64,000 nucleotides of DNA from contig CAJNOI010000067.1 of assembly GCA_905250115.1 (NCBI GenBank), forward strand, positions 254,490 to 318,489, in the 5' to 3' direction. The notes beneath the pieces are model-generated. The model was not told where the DNA came from, did no database searches, and saw nothing but the letters and a program-made list of their open reading frames with translations. Positions 34,166 through 44,981 of the stretch are shown here, piece after piece. The position numbers and the translations under genes were made by a program. Source of the stretch: Adineta steineri (lineage: Eukaryota; Rotifera; Eurotatoria; Adinetida; Adinetidae). Position 1 is the first letter of the stretch. Each line of letters begins with the position of its first letter.

Positions 34166-35226
34166 TCATAATAGTCGTGTAATAATAGTTTTTATTTGAT
34201 ATTTTATGTCAGACAAGCAGGATGGACATTGTTCATAAATAGCTAATGCTCGTTCATAATAATCAAGTGTCATTTTTAGTTGATTAAGATGTTCGTAGCA
34301 TTCGGCGATGTTAGAGAAACTTTGCCCAATATTTTCATCATCTGGTGATACAACTCTTTCATGTACCAAATAACATTTGATTTCATATTCGAGAACTAAT
34401 TCATACTTATGTCGATTTCGTTGTACTTGAACAAAATTGGAAAGCGTAGTAACAATAAATAAATGATTAAACATTGTTCAAAATACTCAATTTCATGATT
34501 ATAAAATCGTTTTACGCATCAAATTACTTCAATCCATTCTAGAATATGTGTGATTTTAGAATAAATGGTTGAATTGAATTTTTTAAGTAATATTACTACT
34601 TGAGAATAATAATCAAGAGCTTCATCGTATATATTTATTTTGCTGACATAACGTATTTTCAATATAGCTGAGGATGTTAACAACTTGAGCATAATATGAT
34701 GAGTAATATTTCTCAAGTGTAACAAGAGCTTATTGTTGATAATAAAGAGCTTCTTTATAATTTTTTTCCTATTTATTTGTACATCACCAATATTATTCAA
34801 CGTAGAAACAATAATTAAATGAGTAAATGAATAGTATTTCATTAGTATCGATAATGCCTGATGATACAGTTCTAAATATTCATCGTATATTCCTTGTCTA
34901 TTTCTAATATTTGATATATGAATCAATATCTTAACAATATTGACATGATTATATGAATGTAATTTCTTGAGGATTATCAATACTCTTTAATAAATATATA
35001 GAGATTTCTCATATTTTTCTTAATGAATAAGAAGGCAACCATTGATATGGAGAGCAGAACCATTGTATAAACGATTTCTTTGATAACAGTTGTTGAAGAT
35101 CAACATTGCTCGTCCGTGATGATCAAGTGGTTTATAATATTTTTCTTGCTGATGTAGAATCTCACCAATGTTGTTTAGACTAGAGAGTGTGGTTGTGAAT
35201 ATTACACTAACCTTACTCCGATACAT
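34166..35226 (-). pseudogene. Decayed TPR (kinesin-light-chain-like) gene fragment
   Basis: Three consecutive minus-strand frames each carry tetratricopeptide units: SLNNIGEILHQQEKYYKPLD (35226-35020); IVSTLNNIGDVQINRKK and YDEALDYYSQVVILLKKF (34980-34519); SFSNIAECYEHLNQLKMTLD-YYERALAIYEQ (34474-34166). The motif spacing (~42) and wording follow bdelloid-style kinesin-light-chain TPR arrays. The frames are separated by stops and frame changes, so this is a dead gene or partial copy. It begins abruptly beside a telomere-like half-hairpin at 35220-35250. The N-terminal domain that usually precedes such TPRs (compare 50619-51047) is missing. Confidence 0.75.
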
Positions 35227-35590
35227 CCACTCGCATCCACACCCTCAAGGAAATAAAAGATCTTTTGCACTCGTGTTTCCTTGAGAATGAACGAATATAT
35301 TTTATTTAAAAATAATATTTCATACCATTTCCACAGATTTTTGGTGACAACTTTGAAAGTGGAGTTATAATTATCAGGAAATCGTTAATACTAGGGCAAC
35401 ATGACATTCGACATACAGTACGCATAGAAAGAAAATTGATGGGTTTTAAAATACCTTTCGGACATCAACATATTATTCAAAAGACGATTTATTCTCCTGC
35501 ATAGTATATGTAGCATCAGAAGCTGTTGAAATGCTAACTTGAATAGTATCAGTCAAAATTTTATCAAATTTCAACAAATAAAAGCTTCTA
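35227..35590. other. Intergenic DNA
   Basis: Apart from the CATCCACACCCTCAAGG half-hairpin at its left edge, nothing is supported. Confidence 0.4.
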
Positions 35591-35599
35591 TGTAAGAAA

Positions 35600-36190
35600 T
35601 AAAGTCAGAATAGATATCTGTTTATTTTCTATCCCTTTATAAATACTTAGATAACAATAAAATATCAAACAGAGTATCATGATAGCGTATGAGCAATGAT
35701 AGAATTTTCACCAGTAAGAAAATAACTCTTCTAATTGACTTAAATTTTTTGATGCAACATACGATAATTTATTTTATGATTTATTCCTATAAAGCTCTTC
35801 CAGCAAGTCTATTGTTCGACCTGATATTAGTATTATTAAGAAAAATGTAACACTTGTCACTGCAGTAATCCGGTGATTATTTGTTCCTTTTCTAGATTGT
35901 TCTTCAATATCTGATCTATAAGAGCTTTTTAAATTGTAGTTAATCCTTTCATTTCGAATATTTCATATTCATTTGAAAATTCATTTTAATTGCAGACTAT
36001 ATAAGAATTAGACAATATATTTAGGATTTAACTAGTTTAATTAACGTCATAAATCTACAAAATTGGTTAACCTATGTTCTATAAACAAGAAAAGAAAACT
36101 GACGATTTCTTCTTTGCTTTTACATCTTTTCATATATATATTATTCCGGAATATCTTGTGTGATTGTGAGATGAGTACTCTTAATCATTT
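35600..36190. repeat. ~590 bp dispersed repeat, copy 1
   Basis: About 92-94% identical by eye to 53288-53880, in the same orientation. Shared landmarks are ATGATAGCGTATGAGCAATG, AAATGTAACACTTGTCACTG and ATTATTCCGGAATATCTTGT. Its class is undetermined. No terminal inverted repeats or polymerase are visible. On the minus strand both copies can encode a short stretch ending in a hydrophobic segment. At its right edge it meets the TA-flanked element at 36192. Confidence 0.85.
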
Positions 36191-36191
36191 A

Positions 36192-37311
36192 AACCCCTTC
36201 CATAAAAAAGACCCTCTCGTAATAAAAGACCCTCCCATGATAGAAGACCCTCTCGCAAAAATAACGTGAAATCCATAATAGAAGACCCGGGTCTTCAAAT
36301 TAAAAAATAGTTTTTAAGTTGTTATTTTTTTTCATTAAATTGTCCATATTATTGTGTGTTGTGCAACGAAAGATACAAAAGAATTGAAAATATAGTAATA
36401 GCTCGTTTATGCACATCTACAAAATGTTTTCTTCACGTGAAGATAGACACAAATCGACTAAAATTGAAATAAGAGGACAATCAGAACGAAGATGCAGAAA
36501 ATTATATGCGAATACACCGGTCCAATTTAACATCGGGAGCAACAAAAAATTAAAACAACTCGATTTGCATCCATTTGTGAACAAAAAATATTTGCAGTTA
36601 TTGTTTGTTTTTTTCTTTTCTTATCAGAGTCGGAGTTAAAAAGGGCTGAGTTATAACTTGAGTTACAACTTTTGAGCTATAAATAATCAACTTTTCGGTC
36701 CAAAAGCTATTTTGGTTATAACTTTAAACTGGTTATAACATTTAACCGTGGCTAATGTAAGTTATTATTTCAAATCTGACAACTGGGTAGAATTTCTATC
36801 TCTTTAATATTAGTGAGTAAATGAACCGAAGCCGTATTTTACAATATAGTTCATACCATTTTATCATTACCTTTTAAAAAATTGGTATTATCTCCTGAAA
36901 TAAAGTTCAATTTTTAATTAAGAACTATCTGTCAAACAGTGGCTTCAGTTCAGTTACTCATTAAGGATAAAGAGAGAGAAATTCTATCTAATTAACAGAA
37001 TTGTGATAATAACTTATATTAACCACGGTTAAATGTTATAACTAAGGTTGAAAGTTATAACTACGGCTGTAATCATTTTAACTTTTCAAAATTCCATTTT
37101 AACTCTCACTCTTATTTTAATTTCATATTTATTAAATAATATAATCATGACGAACGATATTACCTGAAACTTCACAAAATATTATATTGATTTTGGGCAG
37201 TTTACGCGCACAAATTCGTATTATAAGACCACCCCATAATAGAAGACCCCTTTATAAGATTGATCCGCAAAATATAATACTAGACCAGGGGGTCTTTTAT
37301 TACAGAGGGTT
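36192..37311. mobile_element. DNA transposon remnant (~1.1 kb) with AAGACCC-rich ends
   Basis: The left end (AACCCCTTCCATAAAAAAGA, then AAAGACCCTCTCGTAATA) and the right end (TAATAAAAGACCCCC in reverse, AGAGGGTT) are inverted repeats built from AATARAAGACCCTC units. TA lies on each side (36190-36191 and 37312-37313). The interior is occupied by a second foldback element. It is non-autonomous. Confidence 0.65.
36626..37112. mobile_element. Nested foldback MITE (~487 bp)
   Basis: The left end AGAGTCGGAGTTAAAA and the reverse-complemented right end AGAGTGAGAGTTAAAA lead into arms of about 180 bp. The arms share GTTATAAC, AACCGTGGTTAA-like and TAGAATTTCTCTCT-like words. It lies wholly within the larger element, so it is a later insertion or the foldback core of the same family. 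Confidence 0.65.
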
Positions 37312-37319
37312 TATTTCAT

Positions 37320-38839
37320 TGAAATATTATTTTAATTGCATTATAGTTAACTTGCTATTGTAAGTTTTGACTTATTTAAAAATAGGAACCAAACCGAAAA
37401 TAATCTTCTTTTAGATTTGTTATATAATTAGATTAAAATTTAAACAAACAGTTGTTAAATATTTTTATATAATAATATTAGTATGTTTATTAATTATACC
37501 AAATTATTTAATAGGATGTATTATATTAGTATTAGCACATGTTGTTCTATTGAAACAGTTTATTAGATAACTTCAGTAACGAGAACAAGTTTAGAAAAGA
37601 TATCATTTGGAATAATGGCAATATTATTTTTAAACATCTTTCCTCTTATTATTCTAGTAATATTTACCATACTATTAATATTAAATATTTGATATCATTA
37701 TTCATCAATAAATTCTTCATCAAATTGTAAACATGAAAAGCAAACAACAACACAATGTTTATTTTAATAAAATTCTGTACTATATTTGTTGAACTTCTGC
37801 AAGGTTCTTTACTGGTTACAATTGATATTGATAAAAAAATTTACTTTATATTTACTATTAGGAGATTTTTGAGATTTATAATCAATTTTTTAATAATTCA
37901 GAAACAAACTAACAGTTCAAGAAAGCTTTAAATTTTTCTGAAAAACTTCATTTCTGTTTTTCATTTTATAAAATGTCTGAAAGATTAATTTGAAGAAAGA
38001 AATCTTTTGTCTTGCTTTAAATTATTTATCATTGCAATAAACTAGAGATGATATGTAAATATTTGAATTATTATTTTAATGAAATTAGTTTTTATTCTAA
38101 CTTTTTTTGAGCATATTTCAAGTTTTACACTGATAGTCATTCTATTTGCATGTAGAATTTTTTCTATGAATTATAAAAATAAATGAAAATGAACTTGATC
38201 TCTGATAAGAACATTCGTATTCTTGTCTTATTCGTGTGCTACTTGATTTAAACTTTTTTTTATTTTTCATTAGATAACTTATCATAAGTTTCAATTTAAG
38301 AAAATTTGTTTTTGAATGAAGAAGATTATGTTATAATATTATATAAATTATTTGATTCTGACAAATTATGTGAACTCATCAAAAGATTTCAGTCTTTTTT
38401 ATCGAGAATATCGATATAGAGATTGAAGAAAATCTACAACCACACCCATATCCACTCGCATCCATAAAAACAGTGAATCCCGCTCATCTTTTCAGTTGGC
38501 GACTCCACTCGAAAATTGCACCACGCAATGCAGAATTTTATTCTGCATCCATCACAACTACTTTTAGATGAACCATAAGTCGAAAAGTGAATGTCAGGAG
38601 GAAATACTCGAATCTACTGATAATTTTCACTACGTAATTGTACAGAAATTAGCGTATTTTCTATTCTGTTTCGTTAGCATACATATTTATATAGACATAA
38701 GATAAGTTCGATGTCAGTATTTTGCTCAATCTATTTACATTCACATCCTCATTTCTTCTTACGTCTGATATCATTATATATTACCCTTTAGATTATCTTT
38801 CAGGGTTATGATTTACAGACATATTCATCTCTATCAATG
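37320..38839. other. AT-rich intergenic DNA
   Basis: No supported gene. A 38438-38465 half-hairpin (CCACACCCATATCCACTCGC) is the only member of the telomere-like family here. Confidence 0.4.
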
Positions 38840-39220
38840 ATGAACTTACCTCATACTCTTTTGTAAGCGAAGTGTGCCACTGATCATACATTCTACATCT
38901 CATGAATACTATCCAAATAGATAAATATTATGAAAAACGACACTATAAAACTAAGAGAACATTTGAAAGGATAATTGAAGTTATCCTATCATTTGTAACT
39001 TTTGTTGATCCTAATGAACTAATCTACAAGAGTAGAAAAACACACATTTTATTTATTAGGAATCGAATATTATAATAAATGATAATTCAGTAAAAATATG
39101 GGAGGAAATAGTTCGCGTCCGTGATAAAATGAGAATTTTTCTAACTAAAGTATTGTTTAGATTCGGAACCACTTGTAAGAAAAAGAATAAAATAACTGAA
39201 AGTTAATTTGTTTGAAATAA

Positions 39221-40230
39221 TTAATATAACTCCGCACTATTTAAAGCAGTAATACCATTAACAACACTTCCACCACCAGTAACTAATACTTTTCCATTTG
39301 ATAATACAGATGCTGTGTGCTCATGTCGTGCATCAGTCATATTACTAATACTTGTCCAAGTACTAGTTGATGGATCATAGAGTTCAGCACTATTTAAAAC
39401 ACCGCTATTATCAAGTCCACCAGTAACCAATACTTTTCCAGTTGATAACACAGACGCTGTGTGCCATGGTCGTATACTATTCATGTTGCTAGTAGTTGTC
39501 CATGTACCTGTTGATAGATCATATAATTCAGCACTATTTAAATAACCAGTATTACCAGCTCCACCAGTAACTAATACATTTCCATTTGATAAAACAGATG
39601 CTGTGTGAACTTCTCGTGCATTATTCATGTTACCAGTAGTTGTCCAAGTACCTGTTGATGGATCATACAACTCAGCACTACTTAAATAACCAATACTATT
39701 ATCGTATCCACCAGCAACTAATACTTTTCCATTTGATAACACAGATGCTGTATGTCGATATTGTGCATTAGTCATGCTACTAGTAGCTGTCCAAGTACCT
39801 GTTGATGGATCATACAGCTCAACACTATTTAAAGTACCAATAATATTAATTCCACCAGTAAATAATACTTTTCCATTTGATAATATAGATGCTGTATGCC
39901 AATCTCGTGCATCATTCATGTTACTAGTAGTTGTCCAAATACCTGTTGATAGATCATACAGTTCAGCACTATTAATAGCAATACTACCATTCCATCCACC
40001 AGTAACTAATACTTGTCCATTTGATAATACAGATGCTGTGTGATCAGATCGTGCATTAGTCATGTCACGAGTAGTTGTCCAAATACCTGTTGATGGATCA
40101 TACAACTCAGCACTATACAGAATATTATTACTACCATTACATTCACCAGTAACTAATACTTTTCCATTTGGCAATACAGATGCTGTATGAGAATATCGTG
40201 CATCATTCATATTGCCAGTAGAAAACCATC
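39221..40230 (-). CDS. Kelch-repeat beta-propeller exon (right paralogue)
   Basis: A 1010 nt terminal exon preceded by acceptor AACTTCTAG|GA, the same site and phase as in the left copy at 3184. It reads W-F-S-T-G-N-M-N-D-A-R and contains seven HTASVLSNGK blades, ending LNSAELY-TAA. No break was seen, so a single seven-bladed propeller is expected. No 5' exon with a membrane helix and stalk was identified upstream with a matching phase-1 donor, so the full gene model is incomplete. Upstream homology with the left copy continues to 40660, and downstream homology with the 10.2 kb copy continues to about 38840. This copy lacks the 2.2 kb insertion and so shows the pre-insertion state. Confidence 0.75.
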
Positions 40231-40660
40231 CTAGAAGTTACATTCTTATATATTTAGACTATACCACATTAGATAATCAAACAATCATTATTCGTTATTC
40301 TTCTACACAATATTTTTCATTTTTCTAAAAACGATAGTCTTTTATATGTCTGTTTTATATCACTTTGAACTTATATAGATCGAGAATAATAGTCAAATAT
40401 ATTACACAAATCCTCTTCACATATCAGTAATACATATTCAGTTTCTTATATTTTCTATTTCCTCTGTTATCTCAATCATATATAATATATAAAATGTTTG
40501 TCTCAAACTTGCCACTATGATAACTACACTGACAAATGTGTTTTTCGATTCTCTACAAATTTTACAAGCTATGTTTGAAAGATATTTAACAGAATGAAAT
40601 TTATGAACTTTGCGTTAACTCTTCCATAGTTCTCTGGATCCCACAATCAAAACAATGACG
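40231..40660 (-). repeat. Upstream part of the inverted kelch-gene duplication, right copy
   Basis: Aligns on the minus strand with 2937-3183 and, without interruption, with 541-700. On this strand 40600-40770 can encode a helix-like FVLISAFSIIVVVLVILIYS followed by a short tail and TAA, but no acceptor in frame was found ahead of it. Confidence 0.6.
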
Positions 40661-41125
40661 ATCAATATTATTGCTTAAATCATATCTAACATAACTATAA
40701 ATTAATATTACTAAGACAACAACAATAATAGAAAAAGCAGAGATAAGTACGAATATGAATTAATCAAGCAAAACATCAATTTTACTTGAGATGATCTATC
40801 ATACCGATTTCTATACTTCGATCTATTCATTTATATTATTTTGTTATTTAATGTAACAAATGTAAACATAAAAATCTGTTCTACAAAATATTTCATCTCA
40901 AACACAAAAAACAAACAATATTGATTTATTATGAAACTATGATCCCTTATTCTACCAACTAAATCATATATGAACTTATAAAATTATGTCATTTAATAAC
41001 TAAACTGAAAACTTCAGCATAGTTCAGTTCTTCATCTTTTTTTCATTTCCCTTGTTAATTAACAATGGATATCAGACAGGTATATGATTCTATCTATTAC
41101 TTTTGTTTCCACTATAACAAACGTA

Positions 41126-41707
41126 TCAACCGACAGAAGTTGTTATATGAATGAATGATGCTTTAGCTGTAGCTATGACTAAAATGAATTGTTCTAATCG
41201 ATTTTGATGGAGTCTTAAATGTAAATAATATATATTAATACCTGTTTTACACATGTATGTTGCTGAGAATGGTAAACATACTGCTTGTGATGAACAACAT
41301 GAATTAATAATACATATCGAATTATTTGATGAACATGTTTGTGTAATATTATCACATTTTTCTAATATTGAACATAAAATACCAGGTGCACAATAACCAA
41401 TATTATTTATTGTTCGATAATCAAAACAAGGCGTTGATGATGAAAGACAATTATTGTTACCATTCAAGCTTGTATTACATTGTTGTAAAGAACAATTTGA
41501 TGATGAATTCCAAGCTGAATGAGATGATGAAGATAATATAAATTGAATAGAAACATTATTTTCACTACAAGAATAATTAGGTAGTTGTGTAGTTTGTCCT
41601 AAAGAATTCATTTATATTGTGATAGAATCAGATGAAAAAAGAGAATGCAACAAACCTTTTACAGATAAAAAAGATATAATGAAAATCAAGACAACGATAG
41701 GCTGCAT
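41126..41707 (-). CDS. Small secreted cysteine-rich protein, 153 aa
   Basis: Three exons: 41707-41656, 41598-41242 and 41178-41126, with introns of 57 and 63 nt (GTTTGT..CTTTAG and GTATTA..TTTTAG). Exon 1 is a classic signal peptide, MQPIVVLIFIISFLSVK, with cleavage predicted before QTTQLPNYSCS. The mature part has about 14 cysteines in a Ser/Asn-rich background, including CSLQQCNTS, CAPGILC and SCCSSQAVCLP, and several N-glycosylation sequons. The second intron is a multiple of three without stops, so its retention gives a 174-residue product. I do not recognise the fold; it could be a small toxin-like, defence or matrix protein. It lies upstream of the kelch gene on the same strand. Confidence 0.65.
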
Positions 41708-42063
41708 TGTTTCTTGTGTGATCAATGAAACAATAAAGTATGCACAACAACGAATGATTTTTCTTTACTCTTTTTTTCCTTTACTACCTATATTTTTCTT
41801 TTATTTGAAAGAGCATAAAACTGTTTCTCTCACCATTTGTCGGTGTCCTTGGAATCAAAAATGTAATGCTTTTATTTTGAGTTGTTTATTAATTTAAATG
41901 TATTGAAAGGTTTATTTTGTAAACTTTTTTTATAGAAAAACATTTTCTACGCCTATATAATTTTCGTTCTCATTCAATACTCTTTTCTTTTTTTCGTTCA
42001 TCGCATCTAAAATCATAACATTTCTTCGATCGAAGTTTAAAACATTATCAGGTATGTGATTTT

Positions 42064-42130
42064 GTTTTAATTGAGGGTGGGTGTGGGTGTGGGTGGTTGT
42101 GAACTTTTCTTCACTTAAACAACACCCACT
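42064..42130. repeat. Telomere-like hairpin
   Basis: GAGGGTGGGTGTGGGTGTGG is followed by ACAACACCCACTACC. The GGGTGT units are perfect on the left arm and degenerate on the right. Confidence 0.65.
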
Positions 42131-42545
42131 ACCTCGTTCAAATGATTGCTTTGATGTCTGTGACGTCCATTGAACACACAAAATAAATTGCGTATATATC
42201 GAAAAACTCTGTGGATTCATGTATGCTTTCGTAAATCTTAGATCATTTTTGGTGACATCGATCAATGAACGATATTTAGAATAAAAAACAGTCGAATCAT
42301 TGCTACTACGTATTCTTGAGAGAACATGAAAAATACAGGAAACAAGCTATTTACATTCATATGAATATGTGTCCTGAGAGATTAGAAGAGAAGAATGCAC
42401 ATATCGTTTGTTTCAGTAGGCCCCTCTTGGGAAATAGATAAATAAAAAATATAGTGTTATATTTTCTTTTTGCAAATTATAAGAGAAAGAAACGATTATT
42501 GAATATTTCTACGTAAACAATGTAATTTATTCATCTAACAACTAG

Positions 42546-42597
42546 GTTGTGGGTGTGGGTATTGGTGTTATCTCACACCCACACCCTCAAAATTTCA
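42546..42597. repeat. Telomere-like hairpin 12 bp past the amidase stop
   Basis: TGTGGGTGTGGGTATTGG and CACACCCACACCCTCAA form a stem around a short loop. It directly follows the amidase coding end on the minus strand, where it could act in 3'-end formation. Confidence 0.8.
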
Positions 42598-42608
42598 AAT
42601 TAATATCT

Positions 42609-44189
42609 TCAAGGCGTTGTACGTGGTAGGTGCTGATGCAGGTTATGCACTTGTTCAAATGCATACGCAAGTTCGATGAGACATTTTTCACTATAGGGCA
42701 AACCTAGAAAGGACATACCCACAGGTAGATCGCCTGTAGCAATACCCGCTGGTACAGTAATCTGTGGAAAGCCCATCGCGCCAGCAATATACTTCGGTAT
42801 ATCAGGATCGTCAATATGACATACATAGGTCGGATCTGGCTGCTGATCGAACCGAGACGAAGCCGGACAGCAGATGGTGGGCATTATCAATGCAGTCAAT
42901 TGTTGCGACTTAATAATAGATTCTAAATCTGTTCGTAGCTGTGGAATGACAATCGATAAAATGCGTGTATACTTTAGTGAATTGAATAATGGAGTCGTTA
43001 GGTTAGTTTTAAGCATGGTTAAACGTTCAGGATTAATCGGTTGCGATTCGTTGCGTTGAATGAACTCAGCCAGAGTATGAGGTTGTTTCGGACCCAAAGT
43101 CGATTGATAACGTTCGAATTGATCCTTGAACTCTGCCTCCAACACAGGCTCTAGAACTTCTTGCCATAGATGCTCATAAATCTGTGGTAATTGTATTGGG
43201 ATCATTTGTGCCCCATTAGTTTTTAAACATTCTACACTTTCGTCATGAACCCGGTCAACATCTGGATTTCCTCCACGAAAATTAAGTACTACACCGATAC
43301 GCGCACCTTGTAATGCTTTAACATCTAGATGCGCAGTATACGACACAATATGGTCTGGTTGATTTTGTGTTGCCGCATCGGATGTATCCTTGCCGACTAA
43401 TGCATCAAGAACAAGCGCTGCGTCTCTCACATTAAATGCCATCGGACCAGTCGTATCGAAGCTCAAGGACAATGGAATCACACCGGTACGACTAGTAAGC
43501 CCCAAAGTGGGCCGTATACCCACCAAACCAGTTACACTTGCTGGCGAAAGGATTGAACCACAGGTATCCGTTCCCAATGCAAATGGAGAAAAACGTGCGG
43601 CCACAGCAGCAGCAGAACCGCCACTCGAACCTGACACATTTCGTTTCAAATTATAAGGATTTAACGTCAGACCGCCTGCTGAGCTATATCCAGAACGTCC
43701 GTAGGATAATCCAAGTTCGGACATGTTGGCTTTTCCCAACAGAATTGCACCTCTATCTAACAGTTTCTGTATAACAAAAGCGTTCACCTGTGGAACCGAA
43801 TCGTTTAGAATGATCGAACCACCAGTGGTAACAAGTCCAGCTGTATCATAGTTATCTTTTACGACGAAAGGAATCCCATATAATGGATTATCTTGAAAAG
43901 AAGCCGTGTGCCGTTGTGCATCACGTTCCCGTGCCTGTGCTATACAATCAGGATTGACAGTGATGAGTGCATTAATATATGGACCAGCTTTATCATACAG
44001 TTCGATCCGTGCTAGACAGACTTCGACTAAGATCTCTGAGTTCAAGTTGCCATTATTCAGGGCCTCATTCAACGATTGGATAGTGGCACTCAACAGATCG
44101 AAAGTGGTCAACGGTGTTGTGCACATTGATGAAGTCGATTTTATTACTTTCTTTTCAGGCTGTCGTGTTTTATGTGTTAAAGAAAACAA
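42609..44189 (-). CDS. Amidase-signature family hydrolase, 526 aa
   Basis: A single exon with no introns. It covers the whole amidase-signature domain. Catalytic Lys111 lies in PFVVKDNYD, the cis-Ser is Ser188 in VSGSSGGSAAA, and the nucleophile Ser212 lies in GTDTCGSILSPAS, where GTDTGGSIRIPA is usual. The Gly-to-Cys and Arg-to-Leu changes next to the nucleophile are unusual and may alter substrate choice. It would hydrolyse a carboxylic amide; the substrate is unknown. The N-terminus may start at Met1 or Met22. There is no signal peptide. The coding DNA is visibly richer in G and C than its neighbours and intronless, unlike most genes here, which suggests horizontal acquisition from bacteria or fungi. 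Length is typical for the family. Telomere-like hairpins flank it on both sides. Confidence 0.9.
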   Translation of the reverse strand: MFSLTHKTRQPEKKVIKSTSSMCTTPLTTFDLLSATIQSLNEALNNGNLNSEILVEVCLARIELYDKAGPYINALITVNPDCIAQARERDAQRHTASFQDNPLYGIPFVVKDNYDTAGLVTTGGSIILNDSVPQVNAFVIQKLLDRGAILLGKANMSELGLSYGRSGYSSAGGLTLNPYNLKRNVSGSSGGSAAAVAARFSPFALGTDTCGSILSPASVTGLVGIRPTLGLTSRTGVIPLSLSFDTTGPMAFNVRDAALVLDALVGKDTSDAATQNQPDHIVSYTAHLDVKALQGARIGVVLNFRGGNPDVDRVHDESVECLKTNGAQMIPIQLPQIYEHLWQEVLEPVLEAEFKDQFERYQSTLGPKQPHTLAEFIQRNESQPINPERLTMLKTNLTTPLFNSLKYTRILSIVIPQLRTDLESIIKSQQLTALIMPTICCPASSRFDQQPDPTYVCHIDDPDIPKYIAGAMGFPQITVPAGIATGDLPVGMSFLGLPYSEKCLIELAYAFEQVHNLHQHLPRTTP

Positions 44190-44981
44190 GACGTCAGCTG
44201 CTTATCTTTTGCGCGCAACCAAACACGAAAATAGCGATAAGATGTCATTTTTCACCATTCATTGTCGTATTCTGACGCTCTGCTTGCTACCTGTACTAAT
44301 ATCAAGATGTATTTTCAGTGAATTTTGAACCCCAAACTCGTCAGAATCCAGCTAATATATATAAGATTTTCAAGTTAGGAATATACGGTTCTCCAAATCT
44401 TTTCATAGGCCACAGTATGTCTGATTCTATATTTCATTTTGATTAACCAGAGAATTACAAAATATCATTTTGAGGGTGTGGGTGTCAGCTTTTATAACAT
44501 TACACACCCACCAAAATGGATATATGCAAGATCATAATTTTACGACGTAGTAAATTTGGGGCGTTTGTATTCTCAATCCGGTTCGCATAGTTCTGGTTGT
44601 AACTGAAAGCTGTTGTCTAAACATACTGGTATATAAGTGAGATATAAAAAATAACCAGTTATAGGAAAGTTTTAGACGTGATTTAGAACATGCTTCTGGA
44701 TGGATATTGTCTAATTGTAAATGTTGATTAGAATTGAATATTTAATGATAGCTTGATTTCTCTTTGCAACATTTATATGAAAGTCACATTCTACTAACAA
44801 AATGATGAACATGACAATTTCTATCGAACGTGCTTGTGTTGTTAGTAAGATATCCACTAACATTCAATACTAAAACCTGACATTATCTCAGTTTTCTCAA
44901 TATTTTATTACTATCGACAAAACTTTAACTATCTATCTCATTACATCAAAGTAAACGATTAGATCAGTCATTATTTTTATC
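44190..44981. other. Divergent intergenic region between amidase and receptor
   Basis: Holds the hairpin at 44473-44517 and otherwise AT-rich sequence that must contain both promoters. No clear TATA box was chosen. Confidence 0.4.
44473..44517. repeat. Telomere-like hairpin between amidase and receptor genes
   Basis: GAGGGTGTGGGTGTCAGC is followed by TTACACACCCACC. Confidence 0.65.

Noticed and set aside
34166-35226. Three separate short TPR genes
   Set aside because: Consecutive TPR motifs in changing frames fit one decayed gene better than three genes.
43390-44328. Plus-strand frames opposite the amidase
   Set aside because: Antisense shadows of a GC-richer gene; no start context, splice sites or motif.
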